Part shown: positions 42,910-56,700 of the stretch, piece after piece
How positions within the stretch are numbered: the first letter of the stretch is position 1
How the letters are laid out: each line of letters opens with the position of its first letter
NCBI GenBank assembly: GCA_019828595.1
Contig: JAHQRK010000001.1
Coordinates: forward strand, 4,650,001-4,714,000
Source: Aphanomyces cochlioides
Lineage: Eukaryota > Oomycota > Saprolegniomycetes > Saprolegniales > Verrucalvaceae
Length of the DNA stretch: 64,000 bases
Direction of reading: 5' to 3'
Translations under genes and position numbers: made by a program
Notes under the pieces: model-generated
What the model was told of the DNA's origin: nothing
The model's database searches: none
What the model saw: only the letters and a program-made list of their open reading frames with translations

Positions 42910-43922
42910 ATGGAGAAGACTACACTAAACCTAACATTTGAGGAGCTTTCGATACTCAACGAGCGAAAGCAGGAGATAAAAAAGGGTCATTTGGATTACC
43001 TTGACACCCATCCTGAGCTGAAAACCCTTTTGAGCTCTTTCATGTCAATTGTGCTTCTCGAAAAGCCTACAGATGTCGTTGCATTTGCAAAATCTCATTT
43101 TGATGCGATGAAGCCCATCAAGATTACAGTACGCTGTTTACTGTCCTCATGAGTGACGATTCGATTGTAGCCAGATCCGTTAGTTGTTGCTGGACCATCA
43201 GGGGTTGGAAAAGGAACGCTCATCTCAAAACTGTTGGAAAAATATCCACAACAGTTTGGCTTTTCTGTTAGTCACACTACTCGTGATCCTCGTAAAGGTG
43301 ACCCAACGTGTTCGAGTCACATTTAGTCAATACCTTGGTATAGGAGAAGAGAATGGGAAAGCATATCATTTTGTCTCAACCGAAGAATTTGACGAAGAAG
43401 TTGAAAAGAACTCTTTCCTGGAATATGCATACGTTCACTCAAATGGATATGGCACGAGCAAGCGCTCTGTTGAAGAGGTTCGTGAAGCTCAGAGTCAACT
43501 TCAACTTTGAACATTTTTCGGATGTAGGTTCAACTCCAAGAGAAGATTTGCATCTTGGACATTGACATTCAAGGTAAAAACTCATAACAGGATACACTAA
43601 GCGATAGGATAGGGGTCCAGCAGGTCAAAAAGTCAGGAATCAAAATGAAGTACTTATTCGTCGCTCCACCGTCGATGACTGATCTCGAAAAACGACTTCG
43701 CGGGCGGTAACTTTGCCTTTCAATTTTGTGTAATTGTAGCGATGTAGAGGGACAGAGACAGATGACAAAATTCGGTTGCGTCTTTCAAATGCCAAAGCTG
43801 AGCTTGATTTTGCATCGCAGGGTCATTTTGACAAGGTTCTCGTCAACAACGACTTGGATGAAGCGTTTGCCGAATTGGAGGAAACTATTGTCGAGTGGTA
43901 TCCTCAAGTTCGATTCAAATAA
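42910..43922 (+). CDS. guanylate kinase with N-terminal RIIa/Dpy-30-like domain
   Basis: Six exons (42910-43128, 43171-43297, 43344-43477, 43528-43573, 43613-43706, 43748-43922) give 264 residues. Residues about 20-70 ([33 protein letters not shown]) resemble the RIIa/Dpy-30 dimerisation-docking helix pair. Residues about 75-264 are a complete guanylate kinase: P-loop [12 protein letters not shown]-binding [14 protein letters not shown] and [16 protein letters not shown], then [22 protein letters not shown] and the lid region ending [18 protein letters not shown]. It phosphorylates GMP to GDP with ATP. The docking domain is of the type that anchors adenylate kinases and PKA-like subunits to axonemal radial spokes or AKAP-like helices, so a flagellar pool is plausible (inference). 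The 43528-43573 exon is only 46 nt. Confidence 0.9.
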
Positions 43923-44666
43923 TTGACACAGAGGATGTATAACTCAAATCATTGGAATGTGTGTTTAGATTTCCGTGAATTTGACAGCAATGTTATGTTA
44001 TTGCCGGTGGACAATCAAATATTGAAGAATTTGTACATTTAATCTGTGTTAACATTTGTCAGAGCTGTCGGCAAAGGCAGCAACACAATGTTTTCTCCTC
44101 AATCAAATTTCAGAGCTCCATTGAAACACATTATCGTTTGCAGCTTCCCAATCAGCTCTAAGACAACTCAATACTTAAAGACATTTTACTCATGTCTGTT
44201 CTCTCAGCAATTTAGTCTGCCCTCGGATTCAAAATCTGAAGTGATGAAGAACAAGCAATACTATCAATCCCGACAGACCGAAAAGACGCATTTCGTGTGC
44301 ACTGATACCGACTGCACGTTGTGGATATTGCGAACATTTCATAAAGGGAATAAAGAGACTTGCAAATGAAAGCAATGTAGAAATAAGCACTCACATTCCC
44401 CCCTTATAAAAATTGAATGTTCCTCTGTATAAAAACACGTTTATTCTCCATTCCAAAGGTGTAAACAAGCTCATAACAGTTCATCAAGCTGCAATTTGGC
44501 TTAATTTAGACCTTAAGTGGTGTGTTGCTTGCTTCATGGAATTGTCATCATTTGTTGTTTATCCCTTGATGAAAGAATACAATTATTTATTTGATGATAT
44601 TGCAATTATTTTAATTTTTGTCAACAATAAATTTTCAGCATTTCAATTTTGCAGCAAGAAAAATCA
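43923..44666. other. no gene recognised
   Basis: A 107-codon frame at 44046-44369 (contains FVCTDTDCTLWILRTFHKG) has no recognisable domain and is probably chance. The last 150 bp before 44667 are T-rich, as expected for a promoter or intron-like leader. Confidence 0.4.
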
Positions 44667-45937
44667 ATGACCCGAGGAATCCAAAGCATCGTGTGGCTCT
44701 TCTTGGTCATGTCCTGCGCTCTAATTGTGTCGGCCGATAAGACATCCTCGTATAAAGTCGTTCAAACCATCATGGAAGGCTCAACGCGACTGAACGTCGT
44801 GCGCACCGATGTCAAATTCGACACGGGGACTGTCAGCTTGCTCTTCTTGCTCTCTGATTTATCAATCATTGGCGGGCAGTTTAATGATGATCGGTTTAAG
44901 GAACAAGCAATCTTTCCTGGGTTCGCAATCATGCAAGCCTCGAGGTATCTTGATCGACCGCTGAAACGTGCGATGCAAATTGGACTCGGAGTGGGGACCG
45001 TCCCAACGTTTCTGCGACAACAAGGGATTCCCACTGATGTCGTTGAAATCAGCGAAGGCGTCGTGACTTTAGCACAAGCTCACTTTGATTATGACTTGTG
45101 TCATTCAAAATGCAAGAATGGCAAGACAGTTATCATGGACGGGCTCAAATACTTACAAACAATGGCACCTGTCCAACCAAGCTATGACCTCATCATTATT
45201 GATGTGTACACTGGGTACAATGTCGTACCTTTCTACACTGATGAGGCGCTGTGGTTGATCAAAGAATCATGGCTAACCCAACATGGTACGCAGATAACAG
45301 CATATATGGCTTTACATTGTTGTAGGTGTTTTGGTCGTAAATTTTGTTGGATATTACAATGGCCCTCATATGGATCTCATTCGAGCCTTGTACGTGACGT
45401 TGCGCTCTGTGTTTCAGTACGTGAGATGCTTCCGTGAAATGGCGGACAACAATCGGGAAGAAGCAGCAAATATAGTGTTCTACGCATCGAGTACGCCTAT
45501 CACGTTTAAACTTCCAAAAGGAGGCATGTACGATAATCCTGAAGGATATTACGGGGTACACGCTATTAAACACTTTGTTTGCTCACACGTACACTCTGTA
45601 GGTTATTGCGCATTTCGAAGACTGGGAGGTACAGGCAAAAAATATGAATAATATCTGATATTGTTGTATCTAGATGCTCAAGACAAATGCTCCAGAAAAC
45701 ATTGAGGTTGCTGTTGAGCAAAGTGAATACGCAGCTGGTGTGGACTTTGACGATCTGAAAGATGTGATGGCGCCGCACTTAGTGCTCAAAAAAGCATCTG
45801 ATTTCCAAAAGTACCATGAGACTCTCGTGGCGACGGAAAATTACATGCGTTACCATTGCATCCAGCAATTTCCTGCCCAAATGTGGCGCGATATTGGATT
45901 TGAAGTGGAGGCCCCGTTGGAGCAAGCTGTTGCTTAG
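44667..45937 (+). CDS. secreted spermidine-synthase-fold / methyltransferase-like protein
   Basis: Four exons (44667-45285, 45326-45555, 45602-45628, 45674-45937) give 379 residues. A signal peptide or anchor is present (SIVWLFLVMSCALIVSA). The core has a Rossmann methyltransferase layout close to spermidine synthases: MQIGLGVGTVPTFLRQQG (glycine-rich motif I), DVVEISEGVVTLAQAHF (acidic end of strand 2), VIMDGLKYLQ and YDLIIIDVYTG (motif IV-like), then VNFVGYYNGPHMDLIRALYVTL. The first part (STRLNVVRTD, KEQAIFPGF) matches the N-terminal beta region of that fold. The family's usual substrate is S-adenosylmethionine or its decarboxylated form; the substrate here is unknown and the signal peptide argues against cytosolic polyamine synthesis. 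The upstream ORF extension to 44649 has no ATG. Exon 3 is a 27-nt microexon. Confidence 0.75.
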
Positions 45938-46585
45938 CCGCATGTGGAACTTGTGGGTAGAGCTTCAGATGGTTGTTGTGTCCTCTGGATGTTTCAGCTC
46001 GTTCCGAAGCAGCTGTGGTGAATACAATATTCCTGTTCAAAACTGTTTGTTGAAGTGGAGTTTGTTTATGATTTGAATGCCGCCTGCACTTTTCATAAGC
46101 CCCGGCTGCAGGAAAACTAGCACACCTTGTTGCCTGTACTCAAAACTCACCAATGAACTAATTTTAATCCTGGACCATTGTTTGAATGGAAAGACTGCTA
46201 ATCTGGATCAGCAAAAACACACATATCCTTACTGTGGTGCGTGGCATGGGTATATTTAACAGAACATATTCGCAAAGAAGAACGCTTTTATTTGTAGTAT
46301 GCACTCAAATGAAGTTGGGGTACAAAATGATCAAATTGCATCCATGACTATATCTACGTTTGATGTTTGTCTCTATAGTTTCATTTGCAACTCCACGTTT
46401 TCAACTGTCTTTTACAATTTCAGTAGCAATTTTATACCCATGTCGTGTCAATTCAAGACTTTCTCAACTTGCTACGTAATATTTCAACTGTATCATCCTC
46501 AAAGCAAACAAAGTTCAACAACTGTTGGCGTCACCACAAAATGAAACCATTAAATTCTTGTCTTCATGAGCTATCAACCACTCCA
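45938..46585. other. no gene recognised
   Basis: Intergenic sequence leading to the tandem array. Small frames only; nothing in it resembles the repeat unit. Confidence 0.45.
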
Positions 46586-47139
46586 TCCCATGTAAAACGA
46601 CGAGCGAGAAATATTTCGCGCTGAATGGAATGTGATAACTCGAAGGTGTTGTCGCACTTGTCGACGCCTGAGAGGTACGTGATCGCATGAATTGCATTCT
46701 AGACGAAGTTTCGCACGACAGGTACTCTCCAACATGTGTGTAGAACGAAGCTCATATGTCGTGATCTTGTTTGTTCCACCTGAGGTGAGTCCATTCCATG
46801 TGTAGTCGTGGTATGACTTGGTTCGGACGTGGAGATTGGAATCAGCTGCGATATTCGAGATATGCGCTACCTTTGACAAAACAATATGCTTCAAAACAAA
46901 GTAGTAAATCACGTTGCTGCGAAAGATTCCACCACGATTGTGTGTTGTCACGATATAGAAACAGTAGTGTCTCCCCGAAGAGCACACAATATATTTGCTG
47001 TCGCCATGGAATTCTCTATCAAATACACCACAACATTACCTCAATGGATCGTTCCAGCTCCGCTTGGCATCAAAAGCGGAATGATATTACCTACATAACG
47101 TTTCTTGTTACGCCTATACAATCAAGTTATGAACCATGC

Positions 47140-47530
47140 TAAATGCATTCTTGTCAAAGACAACAGAGTGTTACCCCCCATACATTTTACTGTCAACTCA
47201 AAGAACCAAAACCACAACAATCTTACTTCAAATACTTTCGTACCAAAGACACGATTTCATGAATTTACTGTCGCCGCATGCCAGCAACCTTATCTCAAAG
47301 ATCAATGACGCAATTACATTGTTTACTGTCACCGCAAGCAACCGAAACCACAACAACTGTACCTCAAATATTATATCATCAAAGACACAACTCCATACAC
47401 TATACTGTCGCTGCATTTTTTTACATCAAAGACACAAACGTATTACCCCCCAATTCACATTCCTATTCCTGCACGCAACCAGAAAAACCAAAAGCACTAT
47501 CTTCAATATTGATGCTCCTCGCAATTCAAA
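47140..47530 (+). repeat. degenerate sub-repeats inside the 1671-bp unit (first copy shown)
   Basis: About five degenerate sub-repeats of 45-95 bp share the words 'atcaaagacac', 'tttactgtcgccgca', 'gcaaccgaaaccacaaca' and 'acctcaaata'. Examples begin near 47152, 47223, 47296, 47387 and 47426. The same block is present in every unit at multiples of 1671 bp. It shows that the unit itself grew from shorter repeats. Confidence 0.7.
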
Positions 47531-47702
47531 TCGCAACCATATTTACCTGGGCCAATATTAGTTCTCTCGATTCCAGCAAACAATCTGGCCTCATCAACTC
47601 TTCATATCCTTCAAACACCTATTTCGCCACTGTCGTGTATCCATGCAACCTTTCAACAGACAGCTTATCTCGTGGTCATGCGATGTACAGGTACGAGAAA
47701 GT

Positions 47703-47776
47703 ATTCCACTGCGATACACTGGTAGGGAATATTCTACTGCGATACACTGGTAGGGAAAAATATTCTGCTGCGATAC
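47703..47776 (+). repeat. 28-31-bp minisatellite inside the 1671-bp unit (first copy shown)
   Basis: Two and a half copies of a unit built on 'attctactgcgatacactgg' followed by 'tagggaa': 47703-47730, 47731-47761 and a partial copy to 47776. It is repeated in every 1671-bp unit. Confidence 0.85.
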
Positions 47777-50700
47777 AAAGAAAGCAAACCATACTCCACT
47801 ACAGGTGGGAAAATGTTTTCCTCTCACATCAGAGCATGCGACATTGATATTCTGATGATCGTCTATTTTCTTCATGCTACAGTAGTCATAAACAGGACCC
47901 AAAGACATGACTGCTATAGTCACGGCACGTCGCTGGTAGGTATGACAGGATTTGGACAACTTGTCATGCACTACAGGTAGGTTACTGCATGCAGGGTGTT
48001 TGCCATGTTTTACTCTATTCTGACGCTGTATGTAGCAGGTACGACTTGACTTTGACTAAAAGTTTGATAAGGCTTGAAATGTGAAAGGGACAAGTACAAT
48101 ATCTTCTCATGCTGTATCTTTCGTCACGGAATGATGTGGTGGATTGAACGAATAAGGAAAGAACTTCTCACGATTCACATGTATGTCTTCTAGTAGGGTT
48201 TTGGAATGCCTTGGGATATTGCAATGATCTCAACATCGTTGTCGTTTATCAGTCCGTCCCATGCAAAATGATGAACGAGAAATATTTCGCGCTGAATGGA
48301 ATGTGATAACTCGAAGGTGTTGTCGCACTTGTCGACGCCTGAGAGGTACGTGATCGCATGAATTGCATTCTAGACGAAGTTTCGCACGACAGGTACTCTC
48401 CAACATGTGTGTAGAACGAAGCTCATATGTCGTGATCTTGTTTGTTCCACCTGAGGTGAGTCCATTCCATGTGTAGTCGTGGTATGACTTGGTTCGGACG
48501 TGGAGATTGGAATCAGCTGCGATATTCGAGATATGCGCTACCTTTGACAAAACAATATGCTTCAAAACAAAGTAGTAAATCACGTTGCTGCGAAAGATTC
48601 CACCACGATTGTGTGTTGTCACGATATAGAAACAGTAGTGTCTCCCCGAAGAGCACACAATATATTTGCTGTCGCCATGGAATTCTCTATCAAATACACC
48701 ACAACATTACCTCAATGGATCGTTCCAGCTCCGCTTGGCATCAAAAGCGGAATGATATTACCTACATAACGTTTCTTGTTACGCCTATACAATCAAGTTA
48801 TGAACCATGCTAAATGCATTCTTGTCAAAGACAACAGAGTGTTACCCCCCATACATTTTACTGTCAACTCAAAGAACCAAAACCACAACAATCTTACTTC
48901 AAATACTTTCGTACCAAAGACACGATTTCATGAATTTACTGTCGCCGCATGCCAGCAACCTTATCTCAAAGATCAATGACGCAATTACATTGTTTACTGT
49001 CACCGCAAGCAACCGAAACCACAACAACTGTACCTCAAATATTATATCATCAAAGACACAACTCCATACACTATACTGTCGCTGCAATTTTTTACATCAA
49101 AGACACAAACGTATTACCCCCCAATTCACATTCCTATTCCTGCACGCAACCAGAAAAACCAAAAGCACTATCTTCAATATTGATGCTCCTCGCAATTCAA
49201 ATCGCAACCATATTTACCTGGGCCAATATTAGTTCTCTCGATTCCAGCAAACAATCTGGCCTCATCAACTCTTCATATCCTTCAAACACCTATTTCGCCA
49301 CTGTCGTGTATCCATGCAACCTTTCAACAGACAGCTTATCTCGTGGTCATGCGATGTACAGGTACGAGAAAGTATTCCACTGCGATACACTGGTAGGGAA
49401 TATTCTACTGCGATACACTGGTAGGGAAAAATATTCTGCTGCGATACAAAGAAAGCAAACCATACTCCACTACAGGTGGGAAAATGTTTTCCTCTCACAT
49501 CAGAGCATGCGACATTGATATTCTGATGATCGTCTATTTTCTTCATGCTACAGTAGTCATAAACAGGACCCAAAGACATGACTGCTATAGTCACGGCACG
49601 TCGCTGGTAGGTATGACAGGATTTGGACAACTTGTCATGCACTACAGGTAGGTTACTGCATGCAGGGTGTTTGCCATGTTTTACTCTATTCTGACGCTGT
49701 ATGTAGCAGGTACGACTTGACTTTGACTAAAAGTTTGATAAGGCTTGAAATGTGAAAGGGACAAGTACAATATCTTCTCATGCTGTATCTTTCGTCACGG
49801 AATGATGTGGTGGATTGAACGAATAAGGAAAGAACTTCTCACGATTCACATGTATGTCTTCTAGTAGGGTTTTGGAATGCCTTGGGATATTGCAATGATC
49901 TCAACATCGTTGTCGTTTATCAGTCCGTCCCATGCAAAATGATGAACGAGAAATATTTCGCGCTGAATGGAATGTGATAACTCGAAGGTGTTGTCGCACT
50001 TGTCGACGCCTGAGAGGTACGTGATCGCATGAATTGCATTCTAGACGAAGTTTCGCACGACAGGTACTCTCCAACATGTGTGTAGAACGAAGCTCATATG
50101 TCGTGATCTTGTTTGTTCCACCTGAGGTGAGTCCATTCCATGTGTAGTCGTGGTATGACTTGGTTCGGACGTGGAGATTGGAATCAGCTGCGATATTCGA
50201 GATATGCGCTACCTTTGACAAAACAATATGCTTCAAAACAAAGTAGTAAATCACGTTGCTGCGAAAGATTCCACCACGATTGTGTGTTGTCACGATATAG
50301 AAACAGTAGTGTCTCCCCGAAGAGCACACAATATATTTGCTGTCGCCATGGAATTCTCTATCAAATACACCACAACATTACCTCAATGGATCGTTCCAGC
50401 TCCGCTTGGCATCAAAAGCGGAATGATATTACCTACATAACGTTTCTTGTTACGCCTATACAATCAAGTTATGAACCATGCTAAATGCATTCTTGTCAAA
50501 GACAACAGAGTGTTACCCCCCATACATTTTACTGTCAACTCAAAGAACCAAAACCACAACAATCTTACTTCAAATACTTTCGTACCAAAGACACGATTTC
50601 ATGAATTTACTGTCGCCGCATGCCAGCAACCTTATCTCAAAGATCAATGACGCAATTACATTGTTTACTGTCACCGCAAGCAACCGAAACCACAACAACT

Positions 50701-53700
50701 GTACCTCAAATATTATATCATCAAAGACACAACTCCATACACTATACTGTCGCTGCAATTTTTTACATCAAAGACACAAACGTATTACCCCCCAATTCAC
50801 ATTCCTATTCCTGCACGCAACCAGAAAAACCAAAAGCACTATCTTCAATATTGATGCTCCTCGCAATTCAAATCGCAACCATATTTACCTGGGCCAATAT
50901 TAGTTCTCTCGATTCCAGCAAACAATCTGGCCTCATCAACTCTTCATATCCTTCAAACACCTATTTCGCCACTGTCGTGTATCCATGCAACCTTTCAACA
51001 GACAGCTTATCTCGTGGTCATGCGATGTACAGGTACGAGAAAGTATTCCACTGCGATACACTGGTAGGGAATATTCTACTGCGATACACTGGTAGGGAAA
51101 AATATTCTGCTGCGATACAAAGAAAGCAAACCATACTCCACTACAGGTGGGAAAATGTTTTCCTCTCACATCAGAGCATGCGACATTGATATTCTGATGA
51201 TCGTCTATTTTCTTCATGCTACAGTAGTCATAAACAGGACCCAAAGACATGACTGCTATAGTCACGGCACGTCGCTGGTAGGTATGACAGGATTTGGACA
51301 ACTTGTCATGCACTACAGGTAGGTTACTGCATGCAGGGTGTTTGCCATGTTTTACTCTATTCTGACGCTGTATGTAGCAGGTACGACTTGACTTTGACTA
51401 AAAGTTTGATAAGGCTTGAAATGTGAAAGGGACAAGTACAATATCTTCTCATGCTGTATCTTTCGTCACGGAATGATGTGGTGGATTGAACGAATAAGGA
51501 AAGAACTTCTCACGATTCACATGTATGTCTTCTAGTAGGGTTTTGGAATGCCTTGGGATATTGCAATGATCTCAACATCGTTGTCGTTTATCAGTCCGTC
51601 CCATGCAAAATGATGAACGAGAAATATTTCGCGCTGAATGGAATGTGATAACTCGAAGGTGTTGTCGCACTTGTCGACGCCTGAGAGGTACGTGATCGCA
51701 TGAATTGCATTCTAGACGAAGTTTCGCACGACAGGTACTCTCCAACATGTGTGTAGAACGAAGCTCATATGTCGTGATCTTGTTTGTTCCACCTGAGGTG
51801 AGTCCATTCCATGTGTAGTCGTGGTATGACTTGGTTCGGACGTGGAGATTGGAATCAGCTGCGATATTCGAGATATGCGCTACCTTTGACAAAACAATAT
51901 GCTTCAAAACAAAGTAGTAAATCACGTTGCTGCGAAAGATTCCACCACGATTGTGTGTTGTCACGATATAGAAACAGTAGTGTCTCCCCGAAGAGCACAC
52001 AATATATTTGCTGTCGCCATGGAATTCTCTATCAAATACACCACAACATTACCTCAATGGATCGTTCCAGCTCCGCTTGGCATCAAAAGCGGAATGATAT
52101 TACCTACATAACGTTTCTTGTTACGCCTATACAATCAAGTTATGAACCATGCTAAATGCATTCTTGTCAAAGACAACAGAGTGTTACCCCCCATACATTT
52201 TACTGTCAACTCAAAGAACCAAAACCACAACAATCTTACTTCAAATACTTTCGTACCAAAGACACGATTTCATGAATTTACTGTCGCCGCATGCCAGCAA
52301 CCTTATCTCAAAGATCAATGACGCAATTACATTGTTTACTGTCACCGCAAGCAACCGAAACCACAACAACTGTACCTCAAATATTATATCATCAAAGACA
52401 CAACTCCATACACTATACTGTCGCTGCAATTTTTTACATCAAAGACACAAACGTATTACCCCCCAATTCACATTCCTATTCCTGCACGCAACCAGAAAAA
52501 CCAAAAGCACTATCTTCAATATTGATGCTCCTCGCAATTCAAATCGCAACCATATTTACCTGGGCCAATATTAGTTCTCTCGATTCCAGCAAACAATCTG
52601 GCCTCATCAACTCTTCATATCCTTCAAACACCTATTTCGCCACTGTCGTGTATCCATGCAACCTTTCAACAGACAGCTTATCTCGTGGTCATGCGATGTA
52701 CAGGTACGAGAAAGTATTCCACTGCGATACACTGGTAGGGAATATTCTACTGCGATACACTGGTAGGGAAAAATATTCTGCTGCGATACAAAGAAAGCAA
52801 ACCATACTCCACTACAGGTGGGAAAATGTTTTCCTCTCACATCAGAGCATGCGACATTGATATTCTGATGATCGTCTATTTTCTTCATGCTACAGTAGTC
52901 ATAAACAGGACCCAAAGACATGACTGCTATAGTCACGGCACGTCGCTGGTAGGTATGACAGGATTTGGACAACTTGTCATGCACTACAGGTAGGTTACTG
53001 CATGCAGGGTGTTTGCCATGTTTTACTCTATTCTGACGCTGTATGTAGCAGGTACGACTTGACTTTGACTAAAAGTTTGATAAGGCTTGAAATGTGAAAG
53101 GGACAAGTACAATATCTTCTCATGCTGTATCTTTCGTCACGGAATGATGTGGTGGATTGAACGAATAAGGAAAGAACTTCTCACGATTCACATGTATGTC
53201 TTCTAGTAGGGTTTTGGAATGCCTTGGGATATTGCAATGATCTCAACATCGTTGTCGTTTATCAGTCCGTCCCATGCAAAATGATGAACGAGAAATATTT
53301 CGCGCTGAATGGAATGTGATAACTCGAAGGTGTTGTCGCACTTGTCGACGCCTGAGAGGTACGTGATCGCATGAATTGCATTCTAGACGAAGTTTCGCAC
53401 GACAGGTACTCTCCAACATGTGTGTAGAACGAAGCTCATATGTCGTGATCTTGTTTGTTCCACCTGAGGTGAGTCCATTCCATGTGTAGTCGTGGTATGA
53501 CTTGGTTCGGACGTGGAGATTGGAATCAGCTGCGATATTCGAGATATGCGCTACCTTTGACAAAACAATATGCTTCAAAACAAAGTAGTAAATCACGTTG
53601 CTGCGAAAGATTCCACCACGATTGTGTGTTGTCACGATATAGAAACAGTAGTGTCTCCCCGAAGAGCACACAATATATTTGCTGTCGCCATGGAATTCTC

Positions 53701-56700
53701 TATCAAATACACCACAACATTACCTCAATGGATCGTTCCAGCTCCGCTTGGCATCAAAAGCGGAATGATATTACCTACATAACGTTTCTTGTTACGCCTA
53801 TACAATCAAGTTATGAACCATGCTAAATGCATTCTTGTCAAAGACAACAGAGTGTTACCCCCCATACATTTTACTGTCAACTCAAAGAACCAAAACCACA
53901 ACAATCTTACTTCAAATACTTTCGTACCAAAGACACGATTTCATGAATTTACTGTCGCCGCATGCCAGCAACCTTATCTCAAAGATCAATGACGCAATTA
54001 CATTGTTTACTGTCACCGCAAGCAACCGAAACCACAACAACTGTACCTCAAATATTATATCATCAAAGACACAACTCCATACACTATACTGTCGCTGCAA
54101 TTTTTTACATCAAAGACACAAACGTATTACCCCCCAATTCACATTCCTATTCCTGCACGCAACCAGAAAAACCAAAAGCACTATCTTCAATATTGATGCT
54201 CCTCGCAATTCAAATCGCAACCATATTTACCTGGGCCAATATTAGTTCTCTCGATTCCAGCAAACAATCTGGCCTCATCAACTCTTCATATCCTTCAAAC
54301 ACCTATTTCGCCACTGTCGTGTATCCATGCAACCTTTCAACAGACAGCTTATCTCGTGGTCATGCGATGTACAGGTACGAGAAAGTATTCCACTGCGATA
54401 CACTGGTAGGGAATATTCTACTGCGATACACTGGTAGGGAAAAATATTCTGCTGCGATACAAAGAAAGCAAACCATACTCCACTACAGGTGGGAAAATGT
54501 TTTCCTCTCACATCAGAGCATGCGACATTGATATTCTGATGATCGTCTATTTTCTTCATGCTACAGTAGTCATAAACAGGACCCAAAGACATGACTGCTA
54601 TAGTCACGGCACGTCGCTGGTAGGTATGACAGGATTTGGACAACTTGTCATGCACTACAGGTAGGTTACTGCATGCAGGGTGTTTGCCATGTTTTACTCT
54701 ATTCTGACGCTGTATGTAGCAGGTACGACTTGACTTTGACTAAAAGTTTGATAAGGCTTGAAATGTGAAAGGGACAAGTACAATATCTTCTCATGCTGTA
54801 TCTTTCGTCACGGAATGATGTGGTGGATTGAACGAATAAGGAAAGAACTTCTCACGATTCACATGTATGTCTTCTAGTAGGGTTTTGGAATGCCTTGGGA
54901 TATTGCAATGATCTCAACATCGTTGTCGTTTATCAGTCCGTCCCATGCAAAATGATGAACGAGAAATATTTCGCGCTGAATGGAATGTGATAACTCGAAG
55001 GTGTTGTCGCACTTGTCGACGCCTGAGAGGTACGTGATCGCATGAATTGCATTCTAGACGAAGTTTCGCACGACAGGTACTCTCCAACATGTGTGTAGAA
55101 CGAAGCTCATATGTCGTGATCTTGTTTGTTCCACCTGAGGTGAGTCCATTCCATGTGTAGTCGTGGTATGACTTGGTTCGGACGTGGAGATTGGAATCAG
55201 CTGCGATATTCGAGATATGCGCTACCTTTGACAAAACAATATGCTTCAAAACAAAGTAGTAAATCACGTTGCTGCGAAAGATTCCACCACGATTGTGTGT
55301 TGTCACGATATAGAAACAGTAGTGTCTCCCCGAAGAGCACACAATATATTTGCTGTCGCCATGGAATTCTCTATCAAATACACCACAACATTACCTCAAT
55401 GGATCGTTCCAGCTCCGCTTGGCATCAAAAGCGGAATGATATTACCTACATAACGTTTCTTGTTACGCCTATACAATCAAGTTATGAACCATGCTAAATG
55501 CATTCTTGTCAAAGACAACAGAGTGTTACCCCCCATACATTTTACTGTCAACTCAAAGAACCAAAACCACAACAATCTTACTTCAAATACTTTCGTACCA
55601 AAGACACGATTTCATGAATTTACTGTCGCCGCATGCCAGCAACCTTATCTCAAAGATCAATGACGCAATTACATTGTTTACTGTCACCGCAAGCAACCGA
55701 AACCACAACAACTGTACCTCAAATATTATATCATCAAAGACACAACTCCATACACTATACTGTCGCTGCATTTTTTTACATCAAAGACACAAACGTATTA
55801 CCCCCCAATTCACATTCCTATTCCTGCACGCAACCAGAAAAACCAAAAGCACTATCTTCAATATTGATGCTCCTCGCAATTCAAATCGCAACCATATTTA
55901 CCTGGGCCAATATTAGTTCTCTCGATTCCAGCAAACAATCTGGCCTCATCAACTCTTCATATCCTTCAAACACCTATTTCGCCACTGTCGTGTATCCATG
56001 CAACCTTTCAACAGACAGCTTATCTCGTGGTCATGCGATGTACAGGTACGAGAAAGTATTCCACTGCGATACACTGGTAGGGAATATTCTACTGCGATAC
56101 ACTGGTAGGGAAAAATATTCTGCTGCGATACAAAGAAAGCAAACCATACTCCACTACAGGTGGGAAAATGTTTTCCTCTCACATCAGAGCATGCGACATT
56201 GATATTCTGATGATCGTCTATTTTCTTCATGCTACAGTAGTCATAAACAGGACCCAAAGACATGACTGCTATAGTCACGGCACGTCGCTGGTAGGTATGA
56301 CAGGATTTGGACAACTTGTCATGCACTACAGGTAGGTTACTGCATGCAGGGTGTTTGCCATGTTTTACTCTATTCTGACGCTGTATGTAGCAGGTACGAC
56401 TTGACTTTGACTAAAAGTTTGATAAGGCTTGAAATGTGAAAGGGACAAGTACAATATCTTCTCATGCTGTATCTTTCGTCACGGAATGATGTGGTGGATT
56501 GAACGAATAAGGAAAGAACTTCTCACGATTCACATGTATGTCTTCTAGTAGGGTTTTGGAATGCCTTGGGATATTGCAATGATCTCAACATCGTTGTCGT
56601 TTATCAGTCCGTCCCATGCAAAATGATGAACGAGAAATATTTCGCGCTGAATGGAATGTGATAACTCGAAGGTGTTGTCGCACTTGTCGACGCCTGAGAG

